DNA of 23,607 nt, taken from the NCBI GenBank assembly GCA_051453625.1, contig JBOZIK010000001.1, positions 202,747,283-202,770,889 of the forward strand, in the 5' to 3' direction. This DNA comes from Welwitschia mirabilis (taxonomy: Eukaryota > Gnetophyta > Gnetopsida > Welwitschiales). Positions within the stretch are counted from its first letter, which is position 1, and every line of letters starts with the position of its first letter. The position numbers and the translations under genes were made by a program. This document shows positions 10,057 to 20,703 of the stretch, in pieces. The notes under the pieces are model-generated. The model was not told the DNA's origin. It ran no database searches and worked only from the letters and a program-made list of their open reading frames with translations.

Positions 10057-10770
10057 NNNNNNNNNNNNNNNNNNNNNNNNNNNNNNNNNNNNNNNNNNNN
10101 NNNNNNNNNNNNNNNNNNNNNNNNNNNNNNNNNNNNNNNNNNNNNNNNNNNNNNNNNNNNNNNNNNNNNNNNNNNNNNNNNNNNNNNNNNNNNNNNNNNN
10201 NNNNNNNNNNNNNNNNNNNNNNNNNNNNNNNNNNNNNNNNNNNNNNNNNNNNNNNNNNNNNNNNNNNNNNNNNNNNNNNNNNNNNNNNNNNNNNNNNNNN
10301 NNNNNNNNNNNNNNNNNNNNNNNNNNNNNNNNNNNNNNNNNNNNNNNNNNNNNNNNNNNNNNNNNNNNNNNNNNNNNNNNNNNNNNNNNNNNNNNNNNNN
10401 NNNNNNNNNNNNNNNNNNNNNNNNNNNNNNNNNNNNNNNNNNNNNNNNNNNNNNNNNNNNNNNNNNNNNNNNNNNNNNNNNNNNNNNNNNNNNNNNNNNN
10501 NNNNNNNNNNNNNNNNNNNNNNNNNNNNNNNNNNNNNNNNNNNNNNNNNNNNNNNNNNNNNNNNNNNNNNNNNNNNNNNNNNNNNNNNNNNNNNNNNNNN
10601 NNNNNNNNNNNNNNNNNNNNNNNNNNNNNNNNNNNNNNNNNNNNNNNNNNNNNNNNNNNNNNNNNNNNNNNNNNNNNNNNNNNNNNNNNNNNNNNNNNNN
10701 NNNNNNNNNNNNNNNNNNNNNNNNNNNNNNNNNNNNNNNNNNNNNNNNNNNNNNNNNNNNNNNNNNNNNN
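10057..10770. other. Assembly gap (714 N) flanked by an identical 17-mer
   Basis: 714 undetermined bases. The last 17 bases before the gap (10040-10056) and the first 17 after it (10771-10787) are identical: TTCATTTGGACTTTTGC. This suggests that the two contigs overlap and the true gap may be closed, or that a local repeat stopped the assembly. Confidence 0.99.
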
Positions 10771-10787
10771 TTCATTTGGACTTTTGC

Positions 10788-12289
10788 ACAATCCAATGTG
10801 CTCCAAAATGCTAGCACTACCACAGATTTGATAGTGGCACTAGTGAGACTCAAATCTATGTGTTTGACTTAAGCTCAAATAGTATATCATGAACTACACA
10901 CTAAATATTGTATTAGTCCTTCGCAAGAAAAGTTAGGTGATAATTAGAATCAAAGCTTACCTAGTAAAAAATGATTGATAAACATGGTATCTATAGTCTC
11001 ATGGTAATTAATATACTAAAGACACCAACATTGTAACAATCAATAATGTTGGTAGTAACAAATCTTAGGCTCTTGGAATTCATGTTCTTGGTTTTGATCT
11101 AAGATGTTGGAACTCTTCCTAACAACCCTTAACTATGTTCATATTTTTGGTCATGATGATGATTATGGTGATGATGATGACAATGACTATATTGATGATA
11201 TTGATAACGTTGATGATGATGCTAGCACATGAGGGAATAAGTTGTGATGACAAAGCAATATCCACTTAGATATGTAGTAGTTTTCAAGAAGGCTATGGCA
11301 TTTTGCAATTAGATGTAGTGGTCTTGAAAAAACAAATGATAAAGCCACTATAGTTTTGCTGCCTTAATGGAGGTTAATATTGTTCATAGCTTGGTGCATT
11401 TGTTTCTTCGGCTTTATCACCCTCAATGAAATATTCTCGTCCATATGAAACACCTCTCTCAAGTTATGCTCTTAGCTCATTTGCTCGAGCCTACATACAT
11501 AGAGAGGTCAAATTATCTACTACTTAAGCACCCTAGCACCTTATAGCAATCTCAAAATTATACTAGTTCTATTGTTCACTAGATTTTCACTCCTCAAAGA
11601 GCTCACTTGAAGTCTCCATGAACTCCCAAAGCCTTTATCACTCTTTGTATTGGCTTCACCTTTAGTAAGAGAAAGTATAAAGGTTAATTGTTTTTGCATT
11701 CCTCGATTCATGGACAATCCTAATCTAATCTAAAAGATGATTACAATGAGATGGACAACATGCAACTACTACTTGTAATCTCTCCATGGTTTCACGTCAT
11801 GTTTTGTTTGACTTCTACTAACTCTAAAATTTGCCTTAAACAAATTGCAATTCTTCCATGTGAATCATATGTGTGAAAAAGTAACGTTGCACATCAGCCA
11901 AGGATCTAAGTGATCTAAAGGCAAAGATTAAGACCATGTTTGGGCTACATTATCAATCCTATTAGAGTCCCTACCAATAGATAGATAAGTAGAGGCAACT
12001 GCAGGTCTTTTGCATCTCTACCTCTAAGAATAGAAGATTTAAGGTCCTTGCCTCCTCGCACTTACTCTTGCCATGATGTTAAGAGGAATCTTGATTAGGG
12101 CAACGCAATTTTCATAGTTGTATCTTGAGTATACTCTTAAACCCAAGGGGTCCACATTAGCCACACTTTCATCTCACTATCCTCAGAAAACTTGTCCTTA
12201 ATCTTTTTCTCTTCTCAATCTTCAAAAAAATTCCAATTGATTGGTCTAACCTTTCGTATTTAAGGAAGGAATAAAGCATCCTCAAATCC
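10788..12289. other. Gene-poor degenerate sequence
   Basis: Stops are frequent in all frames and I recognise no protein family. Near 11400-11460 a short coding-like phrase is visible on the minus strand (EYFIEGDKAEETNAPSYEQY), but it is too short and isolated to assign. A decayed GAT repeat lies at about 11152-11222. The stretch is most likely old transposon debris. Confidence 0.5.
11152..11222. repeat. Decayed GAT trinucleotide repeat
   Basis: Interrupted runs of GAT/ATG, for example GATGATGATTATGGTGATGA near the start and GTTGATGATGATGC at the end. It is an imperfect microsatellite of about 70 bases. Confidence 0.75.
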
Positions 12290-12540
12290 TACATAATTTC
12301 TAGCAACAACTAGAAGAGCAAATGTTTAATCAACCTCGAATTGATTAATCGCTCCCTAAGCCTAATCTTCCCAACTTCTCCAAGTAAACCTTCAAGATGA
12401 CAAGAAATGAAAGCATCATCATACATAATTTCTAGAAACAACTAGATGAGCAAAGTTTTAATCAAACTGAGATTGGTTAATTGCTCCAATCTTCCCAACT
12501 TCTTTAACTAAACCTTGAAGATGACAAGAAAGGATGCTAA
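12290..12540. repeat. Tandem duplication, about 132 bp x 2
   Basis: TACATAATTTCTAG starts at 12290 and again at 12422. The copies stay alignable through AACTAGA, TTTAATCAA, CAATCTTCCCAACTTCT or its variant, and AAGATGACAAGAAA. The second copy lacks about nine bases near its middle. No coding sequence is recognised in the unit. Confidence 0.8.
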
Positions 12541-13700
12541 GAATATATATTTCATTCTACTTTGATAACGGGGGGAAAAATGAAGAACATCATAATATTC
12601 TACTTTCATTGAAATAATGGGTTTGTTAATGTTAACTTTCTTTGATCTAGGGACTCCTTATTCTTTTTAAGATACCTTCTTGAAAAATGGAGAATATTCT
12701 ATGCAATAAATAAAGACATCTTTCGACACCACCACCTTTAGCAACTCTAGGATTCCACCCTTTTAATTGGTAAAAGCCTAAGTACTAGTAGTTGGAAACA
12801 TTCTAAGAAACCTTTCATTCAAGCAATTTAAGCTCGAGACACAATCGAATAACGTGTGATCTGTTATGCTTGAGGTATGTCACAATGTGGGCATTCTTCT
12901 TAACAAAAATTATTCTAGTGGAGGGTGAACAAAAAGCATTTAACATTTACACTTAAAAATTACGAGGGTTACATCCCACAATGGATCAACAATACCACTT
13001 TGGAAAAAGGAATGGAGCAATATGTCACAAGATAAAAGTCTCAAAAGAGAAAAATGAAACACTTATGTTCCTCTTGTCTACATAACAAACCAATGTGACG
13101 TCCCAATAAACTCCCATATTCACTCTTTTTAGTAGCACCAGAATAACATTACATCAATCATACATTCATGAAAATACCTTTCATCTATATTAGATGAATC
13201 CCACAAATCGAACCAGTAATATTCTCCTAATAAGGTGGTCCAACTCAATTAGACAAAACCAAGCATGCTAACAAGAATTCATATGGGCAAAATTTTGCAA
13301 AAAATCAAGTGCACGGAAAGAAAGTCATAGAACTCACTTCAAATTTGAAAAACCACTGAATGGGATAAGGCAAGAACGCAAGGATTTCTTTACCTTCCAA
13401 CAATGGAACTACCTTGCATGACCCCATTGTGAAACCGGTGCAAAACGAGTCAAATAATCTGAACCCTTTGCAAAGAATGAGATGAAGGTAGTATCACCAT
13501 TCTTAATTGTTACACACTCGCTACAATTTTTTCTGCATGAATGTAATATATTGCCAATCTAAGCCATCTATGAAGAGTGGTGAAGATCAGAGTCAACATA
13601 TAACATCCTCATATACTAGCAGCATCCCACTGACATACTTGGCAACGATTTCTTCTGTTCCATTGGTGCAGTGTAAATCGAAAGTGACTTACACTTAGCA
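12541..13700. other. Gene-poor degenerate sequence
   Basis: No supported gene. On the minus strand near 12840-12895 a pattern CPHC, then HVIRLC after a frame change, resembles the zinc-binding end of plant LINE-type proteins (Cys-x2-Cys ... His-x4-Cys), but there is no surrounding support. The 63-codon frame at 13507-13698 on the plus strand has no family resemblance. Confidence 0.4.
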
Positions 13701-14468
13701 AGAACAATAAGGTTTATTCGCAACTAGGAAGCTGATCTTAGTAAACTTATCAAAAGGAAAAATCATAAGCATCCATGTCATTCAGCCACTGTCTATGACG
13801 CAGCTCCTTTGAAAAGAGTTTCTTCTGTTGATACACATCAGCATTATTAGTCATAATAAGGAGAGTTCACATAAACCAACACATTATGGAAATGGATTTA
13901 TGATAGGGCACGGATAAGGCCAAGATGTGAAGATTTTGATCTTAATAAAAGATTTGGACCTTAACAGAAGCTTTAGCATAAACTATAGACCATGTTCTTA
14001 GACCACATCCCAGTCTACGTTGGAATAACCTAACATGACGATAACTCTGAAGGTCCAGTAGCAACAAAGAAGCCTAAAGAGTCCCAGAAAGAAGGTGTAG
14101 AGGTTGCTTTTCAATCTAAAATTGTGAATATATGTAAAGTCTCCAACAGGTATCATACAAAAGGAAATATAGGAAATAGCAACTAAAGATAATCAGTCAA
14201 CATTATAATGTATTATTGATACCAAACAGTCTCAGGAATTGATTTTCAATCCTGATCTGCCCTATTAACAGTTGTGATAACAGAAACCTCAACTCAAAAT
14301 ACCGAAAGAAAATAAAGCATCATGAAGTAACTTTTTACAGCCAATATCAAAGTAAGCATGTAATTTGCACGGTATAGATGCACAGGAGGGGGGGTAAAAA
14401 AGGAAATCTGCTCCTCAATCAAATCTCTTTGCTGCTGTGGCCTGATCAGTTTCAACCTCTTTCATACT

Positions 14469-14604
14469 GTCTTAAAAGGAAAGTTAGAAGGTGAGCAGTA
14501 AACCTAAGAGGGTCTTAAAAGGACAGTTACATGCACAGGGCGAGCAGTAAACCTAAGAGGGTCTTTAAAGGACAGTTACATGCACAGGGTGAGCAGTAAA
14601 CCTA
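14469..14604. repeat. Tandem repeat, about 49 bp x 3
   Basis: GTCTTAAAAGGA-type starts occur at 14469, 14512 and 14561, each followed by GAGCAGTAAACCTA. Copies two and three are 49 bp apart and nearly identical. Copy one is 43 bp because it lacks six bases (around CATGCA). It lies about 1 kb downstream of the protease gene. Confidence 0.9.
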
Positions 14605-15407
14605 GTCGGTTCACAGAAAATTCTACATGACATCAAGAATAGCATGGACAACATTGAAAATTTAAATATAAAGAACATAAGGTATCGTATTTTCCAAACA
14701 CATGAAATAAGACTGCACAAAAGTTTTACCCTTGGCCACGTCAATACTCATCTATGAGATTGAATTGGGCTTTATGTACAAGTAAAATTGATATACAATT
14801 ACAAGCATTGAAGCATTATGGAAGAAGCTCATGTATAAGCATGTGGAACATTCACTGTAACAGTGAAGGAATAATGAAGACAAATCATTCATCATTGAAA
14901 CAATAATATAAAAATTGATAAAATCTTCAAGGAATGAATTAAATTGATTGGCTTCAGTACTGAGAGACATATGATGTCTCTATTCTTCGAGTAGGTATCT
15001 CTTAATAGAGTATTGTGGGCGATGGATGAAAAGCAAGGAGTATTACAAATCATTTTGTAAATACACCTGACATGCAGGCCTTGGGGCATTCCCAGGAGAA
15101 TAGAACAGGAATCAAACTCCTCTTGTCTTCAGAGCATTCTGACTAGTGTCTGAATTCTTGCTATGGACAAAAGAAATGTTCTTAAACTACTAAAATGAAA
15201 TATGTCTGCATGGAAATCTTCAACACATGCACTTTGTCTGCTATCCAATGTGATGCATGAATTGTTAATATTTGAAAGTCTAGATCCTCATCCATTCATA
15301 GATTTCATCTTCCATTTGGATGTTGCATCGCGAACAGTGTCAATTTTTGTCAAAGGAGACTGCTGATTTATCCTGTGTTCGAAATGCAGTGTGAGTATAA
15401 GGATACA

Positions 15408-15417
15408 NNNNNNNNNN
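15408..15417. other. Assembly gap (10 N)
   Basis: Ten undetermined bases just downstream of the protease gene. An exact 10-N run usually stands for a join of unknown length. Confidence 0.99.
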
Positions 15418-15614
15418 TCCTGACAGGTAAGACTGGTGCATCATAATATCTCACCTCTTAGAGAAACAAGATCTAAATTGCATGTTCCTCGATAGCTTCA
15501 CCATGGCAGAGAGACGCTGAATCAGAATTGTGAAAGTCATGCAATTAAACATATTTGCATCTGACAAGCAGATTGCAGGAAAATTAAAAAATTTAAATGT
15601 TTGTTTGTGCTGTC

Positions 15615-16980
15615 TCATTTTCTTAGTCGAATATTGTCTTGGTTTGCATACGAGTAAGCTCCTCTGGTTCTTAAACCATCTTCAAATTTGACTCTTCGAT
15701 AAAAAAGCACATATGCTGCTGATGTCTTTATTTCATCTTCACTAAATGGTGAGACATGATTATCATCAAAATTGTACCACCTATTTTCGTCTATAAACTG
15801 CATTAGAAAACCAAAGATATGCAAGTTAGGTAATTTGAAAGAGAGAAACAATCATAAAAGAAATATATGCACATATGTATATGCAATTGAAGGGGGGTCA
15901 GGACTCTTGTTTTCTTTGATTCCAATAAATTTAAAATGCAAAACCTAATTGCATCAGTAACTAAAGGGAATGGATTGTGCAATTCTCATTACTAGAATAT
16001 GTACCTTTATATGAGCAGTGTAATGGCCACTTCCCATGCTGCCATAATGATTACTGATAGCATAAAGTTCATAAAGATGCTTTTGACATCCACTTTTGCG
16101 TGCCACATATCTCGTGAGATCAAAATCATTAATTGGAAAGTTCACAAATGTTTCCAATTTGTGTTTCATAGATCGACTGTAAGAAAACCTTTTCAAATGA
16201 ACCACAAGAACTTCAGGCAATCTCCACAAGTCTAGTTTTTTACTAGCCTGTCTCCGTTCTTTACATTGAGGACAGTACCTGCAATTGTATTGAATTTGAA
16301 CAATTAATCATTGATAGAACTCATTGCTTTGGCATTTAGCAATGGCTTGACTAGAAATAGAAAAACATTTGATGTTCTTTGCTCTCAACAAATATTTGAA
16401 ATTTCAACAGTTCTCACCACATGTCCTCAGGCACCAATGGCTCTTCCTTTAAGAAAGCCTCCAAACAAGCATATAAGGATATTGAATCTTGTCGTGCTTT
16501 TTTTGAAGACAAACCAGATTTGAAGACCTCAGGTAGACTTTCAAGAAAACGTGCATCATATTTCTCCAACTCTTTTTCAGACCAATCCACAAATACTTGA
16601 ACTCTCGTGCTTGTGTTGGATATAAAAACTGGTTTATTGGCTTCAATGGGATCTTCCTTCGTGACACTTCTGTCATCTACCAACCATAACTGAAATGTCA
16701 CATTACACCTGGAATGACGTGTATCGGTATTCCTGCCCAGATTTCCATCAGGTGATCCATTCCCTGCTATTAACGACTTAGCTCTAAAGTGTTCTGCTAC
16801 TCCTAGCCTACAACCATATGGTTTTGAATTTTTAAATTGTTCAGAGGATAACACATTTCTACTTTTCAACATGGGAGCAAGCAATGTTTGAACCACTGAC
16901 TGAATATCAGCTCCTGTATGAATATCAACACCTAGACTTGCTAGAAGAGGTGTCCCAAAAAGTTTCCACATGCCCGCATA
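15615..16980 (-). CDS. Ubiquitin-specific protease, C-terminal three exons (partial)
   Basis: Removes ubiquitin from proteins as a USP/UCH-type cysteine protease. The coding sequence joins 16980-16418, 16278-16005 and 15797-15615 on the minus strand: 339 residues and a stop, all in one frame after removal of two GT-AG introns. Exon one gives [14 protein letters not shown], a variable insert, then [13 protein letters not shown] and [17 protein letters not shown]. Exon two gives [18 protein letters not shown] (one zinc-binding Cys-x2-Cys), [17 protein letters not shown] and [20 protein letters not shown] with the catalytic His. Exon three gives [17 protein letters not shown] with the catalytic Asp and [12 protein letters not shown]. 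This wording fits plant UBP5/8/9/10/11 and animal USP4/11/15. The DUSP domain and the catalytic Cys box are not found up to the right edge. The start at 16980 follows a good acceptor (TTCTAATCAG) but is the least certain boundary. Confidence 0.93.
15798..16004 (-). other. Intron of the ubiquitin protease gene, 207 bp
   Basis: On the minus strand the donor is AAG|GTACAT at 16004 and the acceptor CTAATGCAG|TTT at 15798. It falls between codons (phase 0), joining Lys of HYTAHIK to Phe of FIDENRW, and interrupts the segment between the catalytic His and Asp. Confidence 0.9.
16279..16417 (-). other. Intron of the ubiquitin protease gene, 139 bp
   Basis: On the minus strand the donor is ATGTG|GTGAGAA at 16417 and the acceptor ATTGCAG|GTACTG at 16279. 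It splits a Trp codon (TG|G), restoring PEDMW-YCPQC, exactly what the USP family has here. This phase match is strong support for both exons. Confidence 0.92.
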
Positions 16981-19076
16981 CTGATTAGAAAATGAATATC
17001 TGACAAGATATGACAACTTTATTTCAGGCATGAGTAGAATTTGTCCATCAATAAAAACACAAAGGAATAAATGCATTGAAGATTCCAAAGAAAAGATAAC
17101 ATTAGCATGTGAAAACATTACATGTCTAACCAGATTGCCCCACCTCAATAATTTGAAATTTTCAGCATATTATTGGAAGGAAAGCAAACCACAACCAATG
17201 ATTACTATTACATGAAAGAAAACATTCCTAGTATCACATTTCAAAAGCATGACAGAAACATAAATCTGAATAATATTCAGAAAATTTTCTGGATTTTCCC
17301 TTCATGTTCACTATTATTAAATTTTTGACTTTGGTTAAGGAGATTATTTTTTTGAGATAGCGGGAACACCAAATGTTTAAGGCAATTGGCACTGTTCTGT
17401 GAAAATAAGGTCGCAATTGTCAAGTATGAAGTGTTTCTGTAGCAGATCTAATGCTCAAACAGTTTCATCAAATGAATCACATCCAAATGAAGCTCTTCTT
17501 ATAGACAACATTCAGGTTCACAGATAGCTTAAATCTCAAAATATATGCTTTATGGTTCAATGAGAGTCTTGGAGCTTATGGCTGAATATATACCCAAGAA
17601 ATTTAACAATACTGGCAATTTGTAGTCGATACTCTCTGGATTAATGTCAATATTGGGTCAGGTTGTCTTAGATCTAAGTGATATGCTTTATGTTTGATAA
17701 GAGTCTTAAATCTAGATGGCTGAATTTATACTGAAGAAATCTAAACATCACTTGCAATTTTTAGCCTATGGTATTTGGAGTAATGTCAACATTAGGATAG
17801 GATGTCTTAGATCTAACTGATCCGCAATCTAGGTTCTATGCTTTCTTTGGTCAATGGTTGCCCTATAATCTAATCAAAATCCCCACGATTTGCAAAGAGA
17901 CTTTGCTGCAGAGTTAGCTTCACCTTTCTATGGATTCCCCTAGTAAGAATCTGCAACTTAGGGCAGAATTTAATCCTATAACAGATAACCCCAAAAACAA
18001 AAACTAAATGAAGTTCCAAATAGAGGCCTAGAAAGCTCTGTAGCAAAGAGATCGAAAGGCTAAAGCCACACAGAGCAACAAAGCTAATCCAAACCACACA
18101 GTTTGTATAGATTTATTTTAACAATATCCAAATATTGGACTGTCCCAATTCATAATTCAAAAACATGCAATAAAAAAAATGTAAGGCTTGTAAGAACTAT
18201 GATACCTTTTCAGGGTCTTTACATAACTTGAATAGTTAACAGAAATGAGATACGGGTTTAGAAAGTGTGTTTGGCATGTGAAGCAAAAGCACAAGAGTCT
18301 GCACCCACACAAAATGTTCTAGCCTCAGACAAGGATAATGTATATTGATCAATGATGCTGTTAATGCCAAAATATCAACGGTACTCCTTGAATACAGCAA
18401 GTTAGCAATGATCATTGCATATAGCACAATATCCACACTTCCTATAGAATGACAGCTAGAGGATCTGTGTGTAAAGGAATATATGAAGGGCTGAATGCAA
18501 GGCCTATGTAGACTGGCTGTCACTTAATTCATTGGGACAGGTTTATTCTAAATGGTTGGTGAAAACATAATTTAGTAGATTTTCAATTGATTCTATGGTG
18601 ACTTCTTTGTCCTACAATTCTGGTTTCATATGTCTAAAGGCTATCATCCAATCTGATTTCGGATAGATGTTTGGCTGCATTTAAGATACTGACTTCAGGT
18701 TGCCAGGTAAGATCTGAACATCTTATTTGGTACACTGAATCTTATTCCTGCTTCATTGGAAAGTAGTCAGAATTAGAGCTCTTTTTTTTTTTGACATCCA
18801 AAAGTAAAGTAAAAGAATTACTTTTTGGTTCTGTTCCAAAATCTCAAAATTTTCAGGTTGCATAATTACCTGCTATCAAAATGGCAATCAGAGAGATAAT
18901 CTGACATAAAGAGTGTTGACAGTTCAGTTCACTCCAACACCAAATGCAATTATCCCCTTCCATAGTGAGATTATTATATGTCATCATCAGTTTGGTTTGG
19001 TTTTCAGTTAGTTATGCACAAGACTATTCTACTCTGATTTGTAAATATATTTAAAGGCCCCCAGTGGTCCTTTTAA
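16981..19076 (-). other. Probable long intron or upstream flank of the ubiquitin protease gene
   Basis: The frame stays open for about 56 codons above the acceptor at 16981, but the translation (LVRYSFSNQ and upstream) does not resemble the family, so I treat it as intron. No DUSP domain, ubiquitin-like domain or Cys box is seen here. A 138-bp tandem duplication lies at 17544-17820 and a T-run at about 18780-18791. The frames at 17870-18097 and 18236-18523 have no recognisable family. Confidence 0.5.
17544..17820. repeat. Tandem duplication, about 138 bp x 2
   Basis: TATGCTTTATG starts at 17544 and at 17682. Both copies carry GAGTCTT, ATGGCTGAAT, TGGCAATTTGTAG or its variant, AATGTCAA, and GTCTTAGATCTAA near their ends. 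I judge identity to be roughly three quarters. It lies upstream of the first visible protease exon, probably in an intron. A short third start may follow near 17836 (TCTATGCTTTC). Confidence 0.85.
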
Positions 19077-19254
19077 TCATACACTCTGGTTTCTTTTGCA
19101 TACTTCATATTTAGCAGTGAAAAGCTTCCTTTTGGAGTGTTCCTGTTTCCACCGCAAAATATTCTTCACAAATGGTAATAAAGCTGGATCTCGATTCAAG
19201 TTATGGCTAGCTAAAATCAGCAGAATGGGTTGCACAATCTTGCCCTCACTGTAT
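19077..19254 (-). pseudogene. Unrecognised coding-like stretch, possible terminal exon
   Basis: On the minus strand 58 codons and a stop run from a possible acceptor (GCTAGCAG at 19255-19262, with a CTAAC branch-like site upstream). The peptide begins YSEGKIVQPILLILASHNLN, has a hydrophobic first half and a basic tail (WKQEHSKRKLF, AKYEVCKRNQ). The amino acid mix looks like real protein, but I do not recognise the family. It stops before the protease exons, so it is not part of that protein as read. It could be a terminal exon of another gene, a gene fragment or chance. The open frame extends to 19409. Confidence 0.3.
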
Positions 19255-19307
19255 CTGCTAGCTTTGCATATTGGCAGAGTTAGATAAGAAATGTGCTTGT
19301 GGCTTAG

Positions 19308-19463
19308 GATCTCCATGAGATTATTGAACAACAAGGATTCACCGATCAGAAGGACCTTGTCAAAGTAAAGGCGCTCAAGGCAAAAGAGCAAAAGGCCATA
19401 AAATATCAAAGGATGAAGGACCTTAAGGCCAAATGCAAATTACTTGAACACAGTGTCCAATGA
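19308..19463 (+). pseudogene. Unrecognised Lys/Gln-rich coiled-coil-like stretch
   Basis: On the plus strand 51 codons end at a TGA at 19461. The peptide starts DLHEIIEQQGFTDQKDLVKV and continues KALKAKEQKAIKYQRMKDLK, with a heptad-like spacing of hydrophobic residues that suggests a coiled coil. It has no start codon of its own: an in-frame TAG stands directly before it, though GGCTTAG could be a splice acceptor. I do not recognise the family. It overlaps the minus-strand open frame, and only one of the two is likely to be real. Confidence 0.3.
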
Positions 19464-19957
19464 AACATAGCCAAAGATTGTCAACATCACATATGCAAAC
19501 AATATGTGGGGAACTCTTTGAACAAAAAGGGTTTGCTTGGGGTCTAGACACAGTGGGGTGCTACATGTTAGGCCCTGTAAAATATATGTCAAACCATACA
19601 ACCAGAGAGTTTAATAGTTGTCTACAAAGTGGGTTAAGAAGAAAGAAAAGAAATTAAAAAGAAATGCTATGACGTTATATTTACAAAATAAGCAACATTT
19701 AATGCTTGTCATAACAACTACAACTTCTTCTCTTATAGTTATTACATTCTACTCCCCTTAGGATGAAGTATCCCCACTTAATCCACCATTACCCCTTGTG
19801 GTAGCCCCAACATTTGTCGCCCCTTTTCTATAGAATAACTTTCCTGGTTGATTTGGTTTTATGGGCAATGTAAGCCTTCTCATTAATTTGACATCATACA
19901 AGTCATAGGGTCCTACTTGTCTAAACCAGCTAGACCTAGGTAGTTCCATTCATGCAT
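19464..19957. other. Noncoding, possible LTR debris
   Basis: No gene recognised. The frames at 19460-19657 (plus) and 19758-19949 (minus) have no family resemblance. The sequence lies at the 3' side of element B and may contain LTR remains, but I could not define ends. Confidence 0.35.
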
Positions 19958-20090
19958 GATAATACTTATAATCCTGGATTACATCCCCTNNNNNNNNNNA
20001 GGCATTATTGCCCGATGCATACCCTTTAGGGCATTATCGTTGGAGGCAATATCCCTTGGAGATATTACCACCCAACGCATCCCTACCCTC
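19958..20090. repeat. Decayed minisatellite of about 28-31 bp units, about 4 copies
   Basis: Units end in CATCCCCT (19989), CATACCCTTTA (about 20028), CAATATCCCTT (about 20057) and CGCATCCCTA (about 20085), and most begin with a GATAATA, GCATTAT or GATATTA core. The copies are strongly diverged. The 10-N gap at 19990-19999 falls inside the array, so copy number is unknown. Confidence 0.5.
19990..19999. other. Assembly gap (10 N)
   Basis: Ten undetermined bases within a short tandem array. Repeat collapse is a likely cause. Confidence 0.99.
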
Positions 20091-20321
20091 AAACCATACC
20101 CAAGTTATTAGACATAACTTAATGCTTATGTATGAGAAGACACCACTTCTGAGTAATATGGAAAAATAGACATAGATGTGTTGCACTAAATTTCCAAAAA
20201 TACAACTTTGCCCTTCTAGCCCAATACCCATGTCAGAATTCCTTCTCCAGGTGAGAGATACATGAAGACAAAAGTACGAGATGATAAGCATTTTAGGCTA
20301 GTGAAATTTCAAATGGTGTTT

Positions 20322-20703
20322 CATGCATGTCTATTGCTCCAACGCATACCCAATGCTTACATGCATGCATGCTCCCACCTTCATCCTGGGAGCTCATCCC
20401 TCTGTTCCCTTGCCTTCCTTATCTAAGCTTGTTATATTATCAGTGTCTTAGCCTCTACTACATTCCCCTTACGTATTTGTTTGAGCTAGGATGCTAACTC
20501 CAACCCTTAGTGCATGCATGTCTAGCCCTGCAACATGTACCCAATCTTTACATGCGTGCATGCTACCAAATTCATCCCTAAAGCTCATCCCTGTGCTCCC
20601 TTGCATTTCTTATCTAAGCTTGTTATATTATCACGCTCTTAAACACTAGTTCATTCCCCTTGAGCATTTGTTTGATCCGAGGCACTAACTCCAACCCTTA
20701 CCG
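20322..20703. repeat. Tandem duplication, 191 bp x 2
   Basis: CATGCATGTCTA occurs at 20322 and at 20513. Both copies carry ACATGC.TGCATGCT, a GCTCATCCCT phrase, CTTATCTAAGCTTGTTATAT, CATTCCCCTT and ACTCCAACCCTTA. Most differences are transitions. On the minus strand the array starts directly after the gag stop of element B, at the place where pol would start in an autonomous element. Confidence 0.9.

Larger units (their letters stand above)
13700..15614 (-). other. 3' flank (possible 3' UTR) of the ubiquitin protease gene
   Basis: This lies directly downstream of the stop codon of the minus-strand protease gene. The part nearest the gene (about 15000-15614) may be 3' UTR. A 10-N gap lies at 15408-15417 and a three-copy tandem repeat at 14469-14604. 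Open frames at 14752-15089 look like chance frames, and I recognise no protein here. No polyadenylation site could be fixed with confidence. Confidence 0.4.

Noticed and set aside
9985-10872. Long open frames of 253-295 codons on both strands
   Set aside because: They span the 714-N gap and are open only because N is not read as a stop.
12840-13130. Possible zinc-binding tail of a LINE-type reverse transcriptase on the minus strand
   Set aside because: CPHC and HVIRLC are in different frames with a stop between, and no RT or endonuclease block is seen nearby.
15999-16523. Plus-strand open frames at 15999-16235 and 16311-16523
   Set aside because: They are antisense shadows of the ubiquitin protease exons; the minus-strand reading matches a known family with correct splice phases.
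16449-16676. Second minus-strand frame of 75 codons
   Set aside because: It is an out-of-frame shadow inside the first protease exon.
18236-18523. 95-codon minus-strand frame upstream of the protease exons
   Set aside because: It has no resemblance to DUSP, UBL or the Cys box, and its low-information composition looks like a chance frame.
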